Positions 48,582 to 57,192 are shown, counted from the stretch's first letter. The stretch: 64,000 nt of DNA from Affinundibacterium macrobrachii (GCF_014652415.1 NZ_BMYT01000006.1:124447-188446); one strand, 5' to 3'. Numbers and translations are program-made. The notes: generated by a model from the letters alone, not told the origin.

Positions 48582-48630
48582 CTACATCGCTCTAGCCTAA
48601 CGGCTAGGGCATTTTCCTTAAATTTAGTAT

Positions 48631-50211
48631 ATGAACATGAATGTAGGTTTCCCAAAGGTGGGTGAAATAATCCAATTTGCATATGATGCGGCAGGTGTGC
48701 TGCCTCGTAAGCACGCATTGGAAAAAGATTTTGATGAGACAGCAAAAAAGACTCTTCAGAAAGCACTTTCAAGGCTGGCAAAAGAAGAAGGTGACCTTGG
48801 CGAGAGTATCCAGCAACTCATCAAAAAGCTTGGATATTTGGTTGGAGGTTACCTAACAAATCCAAGAGTCGCTATCCCAGTCGGTGATGTGTTAATGGAC
48901 CTTTTGGAGATGTATCAAATGGCTCTGAGGGGCAATGGCACTTATCTGGATAAAAAGGGCACCATCAAATGGTTTATTGTTGATTGTCTCGTTGGACAAC
49001 TCTCACTTTCTGTGAAAAGAAAAATATTGAGATTCAATATAGAGGCTGAAAACTACAAAACTCCCGAGGGTTGCTGGTTTCTGCCAAGTGTTGAAGAGAA
49101 TAGACTTGTATTTCCACTTGAAAAGGCGATGTCATGGATTTACGCAGAATGTCGCCTCTCTCAAAGAGAGTTCCATTGCCCAGATAAGACTGACAGCATG
49201 ACTTTCGCTCAACAACAAAATTTAGAGAGCGCTAAATACTGGATAAAAGAAAGCGTAGTTCCCTCGGTTCCAGTGCTTTTCTGGAATTTCAGGAGGTCAT
49301 TAGAGTCTATCAATAAGACGAGCAACTTGAACATTAAGCGGACTATCAATAGTCACCAAATTGACAATTTCCTAGTTATTCTCTTTATTGCAAGGATAAG
49401 TACCTTTGTCAGTAAGAAGATTTTGGAAAATTTTGGACAACCATTTCTGCTGGATGTGTGCGAGCAATTTGTTCTCCAATATGGTTTTGTTTCAAGTGAT
49501 TTTTCTGGTTTCGAAACCGACTTGAGAAATCGATTAAAGACTATACCCTTTCGGAAATCTTATGCCAATAAGGTCTGGGAAGAACAAACTCTCAATTTTT
49601 GTGATTTCTATGACCATGTCCAGAGCGAATTTGAAGGCACTTTGAAAATGATGGGTGAAGAAGGGCGAATTGAAATCTTTCAAAACCCATTTGAGGTCAA
49701 TAAATTCTGTGGGCAATTTGGGAAGTTCTTCCCTTTATCATTCGCCATGCGAGTCCAACGGCCAGAGTTACATGACCTGCCTGTAAACTTTCCTGAGATT
49801 TTGTCTGAAGGCTTAGACTTGAAAAACCGTCCAAATACATCTGTTGAGGAAATTGAATCTTTTGAAAATGCGTTGTCCAATAGCGGAATAGAACCTTTGC
49901 TTCCTTGGATTTTGCCATGGATTAAGGGCACATTTCATTATCGCAGGCAGGAATATGATTTGGCATTCCCTTTTTTGACGGACGCATTTGATAGCGCGAA
50001 GTACTGCGCTGGTGGCCAACAGTACAAATTGGTAAATCAATTCGTGGAACTAGCTGCTAAGAATGACAAAAAAAGTGACTTCGAAAGAGGAATTAGCTGG
50101 GCACGTTATGTTGGAGTTGAGATTCGACATTTGAGGTCGAACGAAATGACCGAGGTAAATTTGAACTCTGTATTTGAAATTATGAAAAAGGCTGTTTATG
50201 CAACACTTTGA
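48631..50211 (+). CDS. Unrecognised 526-residue cargo protein
   Basis: I do not recognise it. It is a mostly helical soluble protein with no signal peptide or transmembrane helix. Notable segments are LIKKLGYLVGGYLTNPRVAIPVGD (about 65-88), SLSVKRKILRFNIEAENY, and a C-terminal TPR-like helical stretch (LPWILPWIKGTFHYRRQEYDLAFPFLTDAFDSAKY, about 430-465). Its position at the left edge of the integrated element, downstream of the AlpA-like gene, is where many elements carry accessory (often anti-phage) cargo. The start ATG has no clear ribosome-binding site; another ATG lies two codons later. Confidence 0.7.
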   Translation: MNMNVGFPKVGEIIQFAYDAAGVLPRKHALEKDFDETAKKTLQKALSRLAKEEGDLGESIQQLIKKLGYLVGGYLTNPRVAIPVGDVLMDLLEMYQMALRGNGTYLDKKGTIKWFIVDCLVGQLSLSVKRKILRFNIEAENYKTPEGCWFLPSVEENRLVFPLEKAMSWIYAECRLSQREFHCPDKTDSMTFAQQQNLESAKYWIKESVVPSVPVLFWNFRRSLESINKTSNLNIKRTINSHQIDNFLVILFIARISTFVSKKILENFGQPFLLDVCEQFVLQYGFVSSDFSGFETDLRNRLKTIPFRKSYANKVWEEQTLNFCDFYDHVQSEFEGTLKMMGEEGRIEIFQNPFEVNKFCGQFGKFFPLSFAMRVQRPELHDLPVNFPEILSEGLDLKNRPNTSVEEIESFENALSNSGIEPLLPWILPWIKGTFHYRRQEYDLAFPFLTDAFDSAKYCAGGQQYKLVNQFVELAAKNDKKSDFERGISWARYVGVEIRHLRSNEMTEVNLNSVFEIMKKAVYATL

Positions 50212-50298
50212 CATTGGCGGGCTGAACATATGGCCAAGACGTTAATTTGGTTGAGAAATTTTTCTGAGAATGGTTAGTCTGCATTTTTTTTTATCTTT

Positions 50299-50346
50299 CC
50301 AACTAAGACGTCTTGTAGAGCGTCTTAGTTGGAGCGATTTTTTAGA
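50299..50346 (+). terminator. Terminator after the 526-residue gene
   Basis: A perfect 12-bp stem (CCAACTAAGACG and complement) with a 10-base loop, then AGCGATTTTTTAG on the plus strand. Confidence 0.8.
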
Positions 50347-50348
50347 TT

Positions 50349-51365
50349 TCAATTTGGATGATGTCGATTCTTTCGTACTGCATAAATGACCGCTCGTTTT
50401 ACTTCAGATAAAGGTAATCTACGAAAAGCAGCGAGGATGTCAATTATTTCGACCTCACCTCGATTGATATCTATTCCTACGGACTCACACCAAGAGCGAA
50501 TTCCGTATTCGCAGCTACCAGACTGCCGTGCATCATCTAAACTCACATTTGTTTTAATGCTTGAATACTTTTCGATAAATTTTTCGATAGAAAGTTTCAG
50601 GTCTTTGTCGGTCGGTATTACATTTTCTTTCTTTCGTAATCCTGCGATTGCAGCTTCGATTGTTGGCGCATGAAAGTGAGCATTGTTAGAGATTGCAATA
50701 AAACCTCGTTCGACTTTGACAGAATATCCGCGCTGCTGAACAACCCATGTAGCTGCATATATTTCCATATTTCCATTTGATTCTAAACGAGCAGCATCAA
50801 GTGTTAGCATCCCTCCAAGCTCAGCAAGTCCTTTCTTCAGAACGCGCGTTCGCCAGTCTGCAGGGAAACAAATACAGTGGTGGTCTGAGTTGGCCGGCCA
50901 TTTTTTAGATTGCCCGCGAAAAAAATTGAAAACTTTATCTAACACGATTTTGTAATCGACTTCGCAATTTGACATCGCGAACTTTGTTGTGATGTAGGTT
51001 CCTGCAGGAGCTCCCCGGCGAACTAACTTAAATGCGTATTCTTTAAACACATCTTTTCGGAGGTTTTCTAGTCGCGATGTTAGTGTAGTTTTCGGGCTTA
51101 ACGAACGTAGCTGGCTGCGAGCACGGCGTAACGCATAAATTTCCTCTTTGATATTCTTTACATTCTTGAGATTTACTGTTGATGCAGTTAAACCATTCGC
51201 TTTCAATATCTCTCTTAAAGTTTTGTTTAGCTTATTTTTTCCAGTCAGCGCGCATTTTATGAATGCTAACCCTCTCGCAGAAGCTTCATTCTTCGATAAT
51301 GCTTTTGCTCTTTTACCCGTTGATTCTAAGACTGCGATTGCAACTGAATTTGACACTTTATTCAT
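50349..51365 (-). CDS. Unrecognised element protein, 338 aa
   Basis: I do not recognise this protein. It is basic, with an N-terminal helical region (residues 1-120, Lys/Arg-rich) and a mixed core around 140-260 (HHCICFPADWRTRVLKKGL, YSVKVERGFIAISNNAHFHAP). No catalytic motif is evident. I start at ATG 51365, which has TTGGAG 6 bases upstream. It is followed on the same strand by no gene; the convergent 526-residue gene ends nearby. Confidence 0.7.
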   Translation of the reverse strand: MNKVSNSVAIAVLESTGKRAKALSKNEASARGLAFIKCALTGKNKLNKTLREILKANGLTASTVNLKNVKNIKEEIYALRRARSQLRSLSPKTTLTSRLENLRKDVFKEYAFKLVRRGAPAGTYITTKFAMSNCEVDYKIVLDKVFNFFRGQSKKWPANSDHHCICFPADWRTRVLKKGLAELGGMLTLDAARLESNGNMEIYAATWVVQQRGYSVKVERGFIAISNNAHFHAPTIEAAIAGLRKKENVIPTDKDLKLSIEKFIEKYSSIKTNVSLDDARQSGSCEYGIRSWCESVGIDINRGEVEIIDILAAFRRLPLSEVKRAVIYAVRKNRHHPN

Positions 51366-51437
51366 TTTTAACTCCAATACGTTTAACTAAGGAGTTATGT
51401 ATAAGCATCTAAAAACATCTAAAATCGATGCATCGTT

Positions 51438-52214
51438 CTAAATTTTAGAAGCTTCAATTGAATCAAAATTTATTGTGTCGGTATCGGCTACTTCTCGAAT
51501 TTTTGTCACATCAATTAGTCTCGGTTTGGCCTCTATTTCAGTTTTCTCAATCCATTCCGATAGATTGACCGTGGAGGCCTTAAATCGGCGCACGTAAGGC
51601 AAAATCGTTGGGACGTCAGGAAATGCAGCGGACGGTCGGGAACGTGCCCATTCCGCTTTGAATAACGCCATGAGTTTTCCTACTTGACTACGACATTGTG
51701 AAAATCCTGGCGTGTGATAGAGGCTATGGATTGTTTGTCGAATTTTTTGGTCGTTCCCATTTCGGCATGTTTGAATGACGCGTATTCGCCACGCTTCGTA
51801 GTTGGAAATCTGCATTCGCCATGTCCAAGAAGGTTTGGATGAGCCTCTTCGCGTGTGACGCACCAGCTCATAGCCAGTCAGGACAAGCCGTCCGTTCGGC
51901 TCATGCGCATTGCGAAGTTTTTCCATATGATGAGCCGGGTGCTCGCCATTCGACACCAATAGGACCCAAGTGAGTATCCCAGGAGCTGATTCCCACAGAA
52001 GCAAACTCGCACATCCATCTCCGAGCTTTTTTGCTTGGAATCGCTCGTTTTTATTTTGTGCAACAAAATAATTTCGCTGGAATTTTCGAACAAGGTCATG
52101 TGCTTTTTTTCGTTGAACCGTTCCCATAGCGTAATGTTGGTAGCCGACGCGCACCCAATCAGCGGCCCGCTGCATGAGTGCGGTTTTACTTTTAAAAATT
52201 TCTGAATCGGGCAT
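51438..52214 (-). CDS. Unrecognised element protein, 258 aa
   Basis: I do not recognise it. It is a basic protein, rich in Trp and Arg in the middle (LLLWESAPGILTWVLLVSNGEHPAHHMEKL, TWRMQISNYEAWRIRV), with a helical C-terminus (LPYVRRFKASTVNLSEWIEK). It could act in replication or mobilisation, since it sits next to the replication genes, but no motif proves it. I start at ATG 52214 because GGAG lies 7 bases upstream; an earlier in-frame start lacks one. It diverges from the structured RNA region. Confidence 0.7.
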   Translation of the reverse strand: MPDSEIFKSKTALMQRAADWVRVGYQHYAMGTVQRKKAHDLVRKFQRNYFVAQNKNERFQAKKLGDGCASLLLWESAPGILTWVLLVSNGEHPAHHMEKLRNAHEPNGRLVLTGYELVRHTRRGSSKPSWTWRMQISNYEAWRIRVIQTCRNGNDQKIRQTIHSLYHTPGFSQCRSQVGKLMALFKAEWARSRPSAAFPDVPTILPYVRRFKASTVNLSEWIEKTEIEAKPRLIDVTKIREVADTDTINFDSIEASKI

Positions 52215-52349
52215 CTCTTTTCTCCATGAGTTAAACCAGATGAAAGCTGTTTGCCTGTACTGGTTATAGAGTGTAGAAACCAACCCTTGGAGTGCACATT
52301 AATAAGGATTCCAGTTACAACCGAATACATGAATGAATGAGGTTTCTAT

Positions 52350-53349
52350 ACCATTAAGCTCGTGTGCATTTGCACCGGGGTATGCGAACCTGCCAAATTT
52401 TGAAGCGGGGCGCCAACCCCAGCTTTGTTCTCGCTAAAACCGGAAGGTTTTAAAGCGTCAGTTGCCAACTGATGCTAGACAGCGGAAGCCGCGTGCACGT
52501 AATTGTGCTGGCGCGGCTACAACGGGGCGCTGGAGGGTGAGAATCCCTCCTTCGACCCCATTTAAAGAATGTGTTGGATTGGGCGACACGGACACGGATG
52601 GAGGTAGGAAATGACCTCTAATTCCTGTCAATGATTGAGTATGTAAAATCATACCCTCGGGGGGCTGGAGATGGTTCAACGAGTGCTGCACGGATGGCTG
52701 TTGAGATGTTAGAAATAGCATAGGGTCGCAAGGGAGACTGGCGCGACTGCTAGGGCAAGGGGCAACCTTTGACCAGCACTGTATAGCTCAAACCGGAAAG
52801 TGCGCCGCAGAGGCGTATTGCAGATTGTGATGCGTGTGGCGAGAGGAACTCTCGCTAGTCGAATCGTGATGAAATTTTTAGGGAGTAGACGAGCCGTTTT
52901 GGAATCCTGGGCCGTTGAAAACCTGGCTGTAATCGGGTGAGATTCTTAGAATCAGAAAATCTTAAAAATAGAGCGAGCACGCTAAGCAATTAGCATCATT
53001 GAATAACGTGGGAACCACTCACCCTGGTGCAGCTGGCACTGCGCATAACAGGAAGTGGGGGAGATTCGTTGAGTAGAGTTGAAAGCGACTGCAGATTCGA
53101 TGGATGTGGAAGTGAGTATCGAAAGACGAAAGCTGTTGAATCAAGCGATATAGCCTTGGCAGGCGACAAAGCAAATGTTCGGACAGATTCTGGACAACAC
53201 TCACATCTTTGTTGGCGCGAAGATGAAAAACCTGGATGAAACCGGGTGGAGTGGCAAGAGCAGAACTGAGTCAAGAGTAAAAAATTGGATGATTAATTTA
53301 TTCGTGATTCATTAGCGAGGCCCCAAATTTTTTTGGGGCCTTTCTTTTT
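52350..53349 (+). ncRNA. Candidate giant structured non-coding RNA (about 1 kb)
   Basis: No frame on either strand gives a credible protein through this region, yet it is dense in plus-strand hairpins. Examples: AAGCGGGG/CCCC-A-GCTT (52403-52425), TAAAACC-GGAA-GGTTTTA (52435-52452, GNRA loop), a 9-bp stem GCGTCAGTT/AACTGATGC (52455-52475), AGCCGCG/CGCGGCT enclosing GCAC/GTGC (52487-52518), GGGG/CCCC enclosing GGAGGG/CCCTCC (52524-52559), GAGGT/ACCTC, GTATG/CATAC, GCGAGAG-GAA-CTCTCGC (52839-52855), and GATTC-TTA-GAATC. It is more GC-rich than both flanks. A motif GAAAACCTGG...CGGGTG recurs at 52917 and 53225. It ends in a strong terminator. Size and context (integrated element) recall GOLLD, ROOL or OLE RNA; I cannot assign it. 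The 5' end is approximate. Confidence 0.72.
53318..53349 (+). terminator. Terminator of the large non-coding RNA
   Basis: A 10-bp stem (AGGCCCCAAA and complement) with loop TTTT, then TTCTTTTT. It follows the structured region and there is no protein gene immediately upstream on the plus strand, which supports a plus-strand RNA transcript. Confidence 0.9.
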
Positions 53350-53448
53350 GATTGTTTTTCCATGACAGTTATATGTTCTCGGAACTCATTTCGCTTTTTT
53401 TGGAAATAAGTATTTTGCTGTGATTATCTCTCTTGGTAAGGGCTTAAG

Positions 53449-53479
53449 ATGTTGGGAGGGCCTCAAGCCATCCCAACAT
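53449..53479. repeat. 9-bp inverted repeat between the RNA and repC
   Basis: ATGTTGGGA and its complement with a 13-base loop, 75 bp past the repC stop. It may end repC transcripts, though without a T tract. Confidence 0.5.
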
Positions 53480-53553
53480 TACGAGGATGCTTTTTGTTAA
53501 GAATAGTAAGAGTAAAATTATTCATGTAACGTATTGATTTTAAAAACCTTATT

Positions 53554-54393
53554 TCATTGTGGGTGTCGTCGCTTTGCCGGGGATTTGTTGTCGCTATGCC
53601 GTGACACAGAAACGATTTTTTTCTCAGCTTTGATGGACCAGTCTTTTTGTGTCATTTCAGCTAGTGCGCAAGCCAATTTCGCCTTGCGGCTACGAAAAGT
53701 ACTACCGATGGCATTTCCACCCCATACAGCACGTTCTAAACTGGTCCAATTAAAGCTGTGCTCTTTCCCGGGCCTTATAACACCGGAGAGAAAAGCGTGC
53801 AGAGCCATTCCTGGATGGCTTGTTAGCGCAAGTCGCTCGCTCATACAAATTTTCACATATTGTGTCTCACCCCAGGCAGCACTGGCTAAGCAGGTATTCA
53901 ACGCAACACGAGTATTTCCTGAGCGGCTCAAAACAACCGATAGCAGCCTTGAGGAAGCCTCATAATCACGCGTGCGTATCCAGACGGTGATTTCCGCAAG
54001 ACGACGCAACATCTGCTTTACCTGTTCAAGATTAGCACCTCCGCAATCAACGTATCCGCAAAGTCTGGCAAGTTCAGACAAGCTAGTGCGAATGCTAGCC
54101 GTCTCACCAGCAAACATCTCGCCTTCACTCATTAACGCTTGACGTAGTTGCTTACCGATGGGGCTCGTTGCTTGTTGCGATAATCTTTGCATGCCAGGGC
54201 CTGCTAAAGACATCAAGGCAAGCAAAAGGGTCTGTTCGGGCACACCTGGGGCAACAGGCGCAACCCACTCAAAGGTTACACCTTTAAATTGTTGCGTTAC
54301 GCTTAAGCGTGGACGTTCCTGACGAGCTTGCAATGGTCGAAAAAGGCCTGACAACGCGATAGCAGGCTCATACCTAACAATCCTATCAGTCAT
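53554..54393 (-). CDS. repC: IncQ-type replication initiator RepC
   Basis: A 279-residue protein with the RepC-type layout of IncQ plasmids. The N-terminus (YEPAIALSGLFRPLQA...RPRLSVTQQFKGVTFEWVAP) parallels RSF1010 RepC, and LMSLAGPG, LRQALMSEGEMFAGE, SLSELARLCGY and the winged-helix C-terminus (GNTRVALNTCLASA, SERLALTSHPGMALHAFLSG) follow. RepC binds origin iterons and opens DNA. It overlaps repA by 8 bp, downstream of it, as in IncQ. A basic tail ends it. Confidence 0.82.
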   Translation of the reverse strand: MTDRIVRYEPAIALSGLFRPLQARQERPRLSVTQQFKGVTFEWVAPVAPGVPEQTLLLALMSLAGPGMQRLSQQATSPIGKQLRQALMSEGEMFAGETASIRTSLSELARLCGYVDCGGANLEQVKQMLRRLAEITVWIRTRDYEASSRLLSVVLSRSGNTRVALNTCLASAAWGETQYVKICMSERLALTSHPGMALHAFLSGVIRPGKEHSFNWTSLERAVWGGNAIGSTFRSRKAKLACALAEMTQKDWSIKAEKKIVSVSRHSDNKSPAKRRHPQ

Positions 54394-55267
54394 ATTGCAC
54401 GCCTTTTCTTGAGCTTGAACTTTTCGGTAACTGCGTCTTTGTTAGTACTCCGCCAGGCAATCGTCGTAACCAAACCGGGGCTTGAGGCGCACCGTAATTT
54501 GTTTTAGATATCGCAAAAGTCACATAGAAACGGGCATCATCAATTGGAATATTTTGTGCTTCTGCAAATTTGGGTGTCATTGTGGAAAGGTTTGCTTGCC
54601 AGCGGACGCCATCAGTTAGCGCGCTTGAACCGCGGGCTGCTTGTTGAGACTCGCTCTGACCATTGAACGCTGCAGCCTTGCTTGTGTGATGCGCGACCAA
54701 AACAGCCGCATTCGTGTGCGTGGCGATACGCTCCAAGGATTGGACAAGTTGCGTCATTGCGCCGCTATCGTTTTCATCACCGTCATGCAATCTGCGGAGT
54801 GGGTCTGCAATAATCAGCCGGCAACCTTCACCAAGTCTGGAAATTTCCTTCATGACTTTAGTGTCGTAGCCATCGTCTATTAGGCGTACGTCTTTACCGC
54901 TAAGTGGAAATAATTTCAATCGGTGTTGCAGCTCATTTATTACTGATGCTCGCGTTTTAGCAGGAAATAATTCATCTCCAATAATCCAATGCACAATATC
55001 GTGCAGTCGTTGGCGTAAGATGACTTCTTGCTCTTCTGCGGCGAGAAAGAGGACTTCTTCCGGCGCTGCTTCTGGGAAAAGTCCACCAAACGAAGGTAGG
55101 CCTAGGCATCGACAGACGGCGAGTTGAAGCAAGAACTGCGTTTTACCTGTCGCGCCAGGGGCGACTAAATTGCCGACTGTGGCTATTGGCAAGCCTGGCA
55201 GAACTAAATCTAAGATTGGCCGTGGCGATGTCAGTGCATCAGAAATGTTCATAGATGCCCAAGTCAT
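54386..55267 (-). CDS. repA: IncQ-type RepA hexameric helicase
   Basis: A 293-residue RecA/DnaB-fold helicase. Walker A is PGATGKTQF (about 37-45), Walker B is RLIIADPLRRLH near 145, and HHTSKAAAF, QQAARGSSALTDGVRWQ and KTNYGAP match RSF1010 RepA over its length. It unwinds the origin together with RepC. AGAGGTG lies 4-10 bases before the ATG. IncQ replication proteins inside an integrated element are unusual and suggest autonomous replication after excision. Confidence 0.85.
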   Translation of the reverse strand: MTWASMNISDALTSPRPILDLVLPGLPIATVGNLVAPGATGKTQFLLQLAVCRCLGLPSFGGLFPEAAPEEVLFLAAEEQEVILRQRLHDIVHWIIGDELFPAKTRASVINELQHRLKLFPLSGKDVRLIDDGYDTKVMKEISRLGEGCRLIIADPLRRLHDGDENDSGAMTQLVQSLERIATHTNAAVLVAHHTSKAAAFNGQSESQQAARGSSALTDGVRWQANLSTMTPKFAEAQNIPIDDARFYVTFAISKTNYGAPQAPVWLRRLPGGVLTKTQLPKSSSSRKGVQYD

Positions 55268-55452
55268 TTGGCACCTCTAAAACAGTTAGTGCAAGTTACA
55301 GAAGAAATGACAGTATCCGGTGCGTTTTGCAAATGTATATTTGAAAGATAGGCGCCTGATGGAGTCGAGTCCGTATTCCGCCAAACATTTTGATGGATAA
55401 TTTCGATGCGTAGTGAAGAAGCAGAACTGGGCTGCTGAGTGTCAATGTACAT
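55264..55452 (-). CDS. Small ORF at the repF position, 62 aa
   Basis: A 62-codon frame ending in ATGA, overlapping the repA start. In IncQ plasmids a small repressor gene (repF) precedes repA in this way. The sequence (with CTNC near the end) is not like RepF, and no ribosome-binding site is visible, so a real gene is uncertain. Confidence 0.3.
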   Translation of the reverse strand: MYIDTQQPSSASSLRIEIIHQNVWRNTDSTPSGAYLSNIHLQNAPDTVISSVTCTNCFRGAK

Positions 55453-55673
55453 AAGTAATCAATCAGATAGATTATGGAGATACATTGGTACAGCAACGCT
55501 ATTTATATTCTCTATAAAAACAGTTCTTGAAGTAAGTCGTCTATTGATAAGCGCCTGCCAATGTGAAAAATAAATGCTAATTTTAGACATCGCCGAATGA
55601 TAGAACTGAGTTTTGTTTGAAATAAAACTCAGTCTGTGATTGACGATAGAACTTAGCCGGAAAGCTAAATTTT
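55453..55673. other. Intergenic region upstream of the rep operon
   Basis: AT-rich, 221 bp. It probably holds the repA promoter. Direct half-repeats of AAACTCAGT/AGAACTGAG occur near 55602-55632. I see no gene. Confidence 0.45.
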
Positions 55674-56099
55674 CTATGTTGATTGGCTAGCGCGCCACGG
55701 TTCTAGACAAGGTAAATGTTCCACTTTTCGATATCTTCCAATCCACTCTGCTTCGATGCCTTTTGATGACCAAGCAGTAACCTCGAACGAACGATTTTCT
55801 TCTACTCGGCCGTTAACTGCCTCCATGCCGGTGAAAATAACGTACGGGTCGTCACTGTCATCATCGAACATTAATTCGAAACAATCATTCCCGTAATATC
55901 TGCCACGAGTGATTATGCATTCTTGCCCAGTTGCCATATCTAATAGTTCTTCCAATTGATTGTCTGGTACAAGGATACGCAAAGCTGATGCGTTCCAAGA
56001 AAAGAAGAATATTCCCGCCTGAGCAAGTTCGGTTTCAAAATAGTTCGTTCCGCTAATCAGTACGCCATTATTGACGATGATAATCGTATTATTTTGCAT
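55674..56099 (-). CDS. Unrecognised acidic element protein, 141 aa
   Basis: I do not recognise it. It is a beta-rich, acidic protein with no signal or membrane segment (NNGVLISGTNYFETELAQAGIFFFSWN, then CFELMFDDDSDDPYVIFTGMEAV near 75-97). Start ATG at 56099, with AAAGGAAAG upstream. No neighbours explain its role. Confidence 0.6.
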   Translation of the reverse strand: MQNNTIIIVNNGVLISGTNYFETELAQAGIFFFSWNASALRILVPDNQLEELLDMATGQECIITRGRYYGNDCFELMFDDDSDDPYVIFTGMEAVNGRVEENRSFEVTAWSSKGIEAEWIGRYRKVEHLPCLEPWRASQST

Positions 56100-56422
56100 T
56101 GTTAGTATCTTTCCTTTGTAAGTAGATTTCGTAAAAATGAGTTTTCTTTAAATTCGAATTTGATGCACTGTCATGACGAGAACAGATTATTCGTTTTTCA
56201 GAATTGACGAAATCGGAAAGTTCATAAAACTGTGTCGCGCAGCACAGTTTTTATCAAATAAATGAAAGAGCTCCTGCCTTGCGAACGAGATATTTATTCT
56301 TAAAGCTCTATTGCTGTTTTTTTCGAAGATGCACCGACATTAATTTACGTATTTTCTTGAATAAGAAAAGGAAATATAAAAATCACTCGCTATACAAAGT
56401 AGGTCAACTTTGAAAGGTTTAT
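56100..56422. other. Intergenic region, 323 bp
   Basis: AT-rich and divergent between a minus-strand and a plus-strand gene. No gene, repeat or hairpin that I can support. Confidence 0.5.
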
Positions 56423-56554
56423 ATGGCCTATGCGTTTGAGATTATTTGGTGTTTGAGCTCGGTACTAGTTGCAGTTCTCGTGATTGACTACTGTATTGAA
56501 AGCGTTTTGATTTTTATAAAATCATTGCTCGACTTTATTAAGAGCAAGAAATAA
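56423..56554 (+). CDS. Small membrane protein, 43 aa
   Basis: A short frame with AAAGG 5 bases before ATG 56423 and a strong terminator right after its stop. The product has one or two hydrophobic stretches (AFEIIWCLSSVLVAVLVIDY, SVLIFIKSLLDFI) with a Lys-rich end. Its gene-plus-terminator layout resembles a small hydrophobic peptide, such as a toxin or regulator, but function is unknown. Confidence 0.6.
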   Translation: MAYAFEIIWCLSSVLVAVLVIDYCIESVLIFIKSLLDFIKSKK

Positions 56555-56569
56555 TTATTTTCATATTTT

Positions 56570-56600
56570 GGGACTCTGTATGTTGGAGTCCCTTTTTTTT
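56570..56600 (+). terminator. Terminator after the 43-aa membrane protein
   Basis: A 7-bp stem (GGGACTC / GAGTCCC) with a 9-base loop and eight T. Confidence 0.9.
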
Positions 56601-56868
56601 ACTTGAGTATTTGGGTGCGACAAACTACTAACGGGCGATTTTTAGAATAAGAGTATTCAACTGCGAGCTCACAATTCGATTGGGCACGCAAACTCCATCG
56701 TGAGGCTTACCAATTGAACGAGATAAATAGTTGGCGTGCCATGACTGGCATTGAATCTGCTTTTTAAGCAGGATACTAGAGGAAAATTTGGCTCTGCCGC
56801 GTTCGAGTCAATAGAGCTTGAGCGACTCAGATTTAAAATTGTAGTGAGGTTGTGAAAGCTGTTAACGC
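56601..56868. other. Intergenic region, 268 bp
   Basis: Between the 43-aa gene and a minus-strand terminator. I looked at a stretch near 56670-56710 that faintly resembles tRNA arms but it does not fold. No gene is supported. Confidence 0.5.
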
Positions 56869-56907
56869 GAAAAATTGGCTGCACGGAAAAAATCTGTGCA
56901 GCCAATT
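56869..56907 (-). terminator. Terminator for the 62-aa minus-strand gene
   Basis: A perfect 12-bp stem (AATTGGCTGCAC and complement) with an 11-base loop; on the minus strand the stem runs into TTTTT. Confidence 0.8.
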
Positions 56908-56918
56908 CTTAATTATTT

Positions 56919-57107
56919 CTATTGGTTGTGACTCCTATCCTCCGCCAGTATTTCCGTAATCTCTGCGTCCGTTATCTCATTCTCTTCGTCAGCAAGAGTC
57001 AGTAAGCGAATATCAATTTCAATCTTAATTTCGACCAATACACACTTTAGTCGAGACGCTTCGATTGTCATTTGTGTGTGACTTAACCTCATATTGTCGA
57101 TGTTCAT
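56919..57107 (-). CDS. Unrecognised acidic protein, 62 aa
   Basis: I do not recognise it. It is a short protein with a hydrophobic/beta middle (SRLKCVLVEIKIEIDIRLL) and an acidic helical end (DAEITEILAEDR). GGAG lies 8 bases before its ATG and a strong terminator follows, so it is a real transcription unit. Size and acidity would fit an anti-restriction or antitoxin-type protein, but this is only a possibility. Confidence 0.65.
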   Translation of the reverse strand: MNIDNMRLSHTQMTIEASRLKCVLVEIKIEIDIRLLTLADEENEITDAEITEILAEDRSHNQ

Positions 57108-57192
57108 GCAAGCTCTCCTTAAATCCTCAACATCTCCAAATAAACAAATTTCATTGGAGTCCTTCAGGGTATAGAGAACTGCTTAACGATAG

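Noticed and set aside
53027-53274. Small reading frames on both strands inside the candidate RNA
   Set aside because: They lack ribosome-binding sites, overlap each other on opposite strands and have no recognisable sequence.
52350-53349. Group I or group II intron as the explanation for the structured region
   Set aside because: I found no reverse transcriptase or homing endonuclease, no typical domain V stem and no GUGYG 5' end; the region does not interrupt a gene.
56670-56790. Degenerate tRNA
   Set aside because: A D-arm-like and T-loop-like motif can be picked out, but the acceptor and T stems do not pair.
56669-56905. 78-codon minus-strand frame
   Set aside because: It runs through a terminator hairpin and shows no plausible protein features.
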